Of a stretch of 15,445 nt of DNA, positions 15,318 to 15,445 are shown in pieces. Under the pieces are notes generated by a model. That model was not told where the DNA came from, did not search any database, and saw only the letters and a list, made by a program, of their open reading frames with translations. The stretch comes from an uncultured Eubacteriales bacterium (lineage in GTDB: Bacteria > Bacillota > Clostridia > Christensenellales > Aristaeellaceae), in NCBI GenBank assembly GCA_900542395.1, contig UQNM01000053.1, forward strand, positions 1 to 15,445. The letters run 5' to 3'. Each line of letters opens with the position of its first letter. The stretch's first letter is position 1. The translations under genes were made by a program, and so were the position numbers.

Positions 15318-15445
15318 GCGTTATTCCTCCGTCTCTTCCCCGTCGTCATCATCAAACAGCTCGCGGGACATGATATCCACGTACAGCTGACCGTTGAGGT
15401 GATCCGTCTCGTGCATGATGCAGCGCGCCAGCAGCTCCTCGGCCT
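15306..15445 (-). repeat. Upstream copy of the def/fmt-start duplication (visible part)
   Basis: It starts exactly where similarity to 14709 begins and continues to the window edge. The offset is 597 bp, rising to 600 bp after one extra codon. This indicates a tandem duplication unit of about 597 bp: the first 12 bases of fmt, def, and about 105 bases in front of def. Confidence 0.93.
15321..15445 (-). CDS. def: Second peptide deformylase copy (5' part beyond window)
   Basis: Only the last 41 residues are visible. They read AEELLARCIMHETDHLNGQ and end LFDDDDGEETEE, with the metal and catalytic residues (HETDH) intact and one more Asp than the complete def. The stop is the TAA at 15323-15321. 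It keeps the fmt Shine-Dalgarno sequence and TTG immediately after, now followed by foreign sequence. Whether the full gene is intact cannot be seen. Confidence 0.85.
   Translation of the reverse strand, partial: AEELLARCIMHETDHLNGQLYVDIMSRELFDDDDGEETEE

Overview
The window looks like a stretch of chromosome from a G+C-rich Clostridia-type Firmicute, possibly a gut member of the Oscillospirales/Christensenellales. The evidence is gene order and protein style, not a species match. Every gene I can support lies on the minus strand, so the window is read from the high coordinates down. The long plus-strand open frames are shadows of these G+C-rich genes.

From 15445 down to 3988 runs a classic Firmicutes housekeeping operon. 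It holds a partial second copy of def, then def, fmt, rsmB, rlmN, a PP2C phosphatase (prpC), a PASTA Ser/Thr kinase (prkC), rsgA, rpe, thiN, a fused trmK-nif3 gene and a coiled-coil zinc-ribbon protein. Spacing is extremely tight: ATGA or TAATG overlaps, gaps of 1 to about 20 bases, and Shine-Dalgarno sequences inside or beside the preceding stop codon. This suggests one translationally coupled message. Its themes are N-terminal maturation of proteins (def, fmt), rRNA and tRNA methylation and ribosome assembly (rsmB, rlmN, rsgA, trmK), a cell-wall-sensing kinase/phosphatase pair, and small metabolic genes (rpe, thiN). Non-standard starts (TTG for fmt and the zinc-ribbon gene, GTG for prkC and probably prpC) are each backed by a strong Shine-Dalgarno sequence.

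From 3987 to 3101 lies a non-coding region. It holds a repeat field (a long inverted repeat and a tandem pair of 53-bp double-hairpin repeats), a consensus promoter driving the RNase P RNA gene rnpB, the rnpB terminator, and a 160-bp MITE-like palindromic element with a TTA flanking duplication. From 3100 to 2048 is an acyltransferase-3 membrane protein. From 2019 to the window start is a gene with its own near-consensus promoter. It encodes a secreted surface protein with a beta-repeat region and Listeria-Bacteroides (InlB B-type) repeats, and it runs off the window. It is absent from simple ORF lists because it is open at the window edge and its signal peptide is out of frame with the body of the protein.

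The observations most worth checking are: the G8 tract at the signal-peptide junction of the surface protein, which puts the gene out of frame by one base (phase variation, slippage or base-call error); the in-frame TrmK-Nif3 fusion that keeps an internal Shine-Dalgarno sequence and ATG; the roughly 120-residue lysine/glycine/phenylalanine-rich repeat tail on RsmB; the recent tandem duplication of def, which created a small chimeric ORF; and the MITE-like element.
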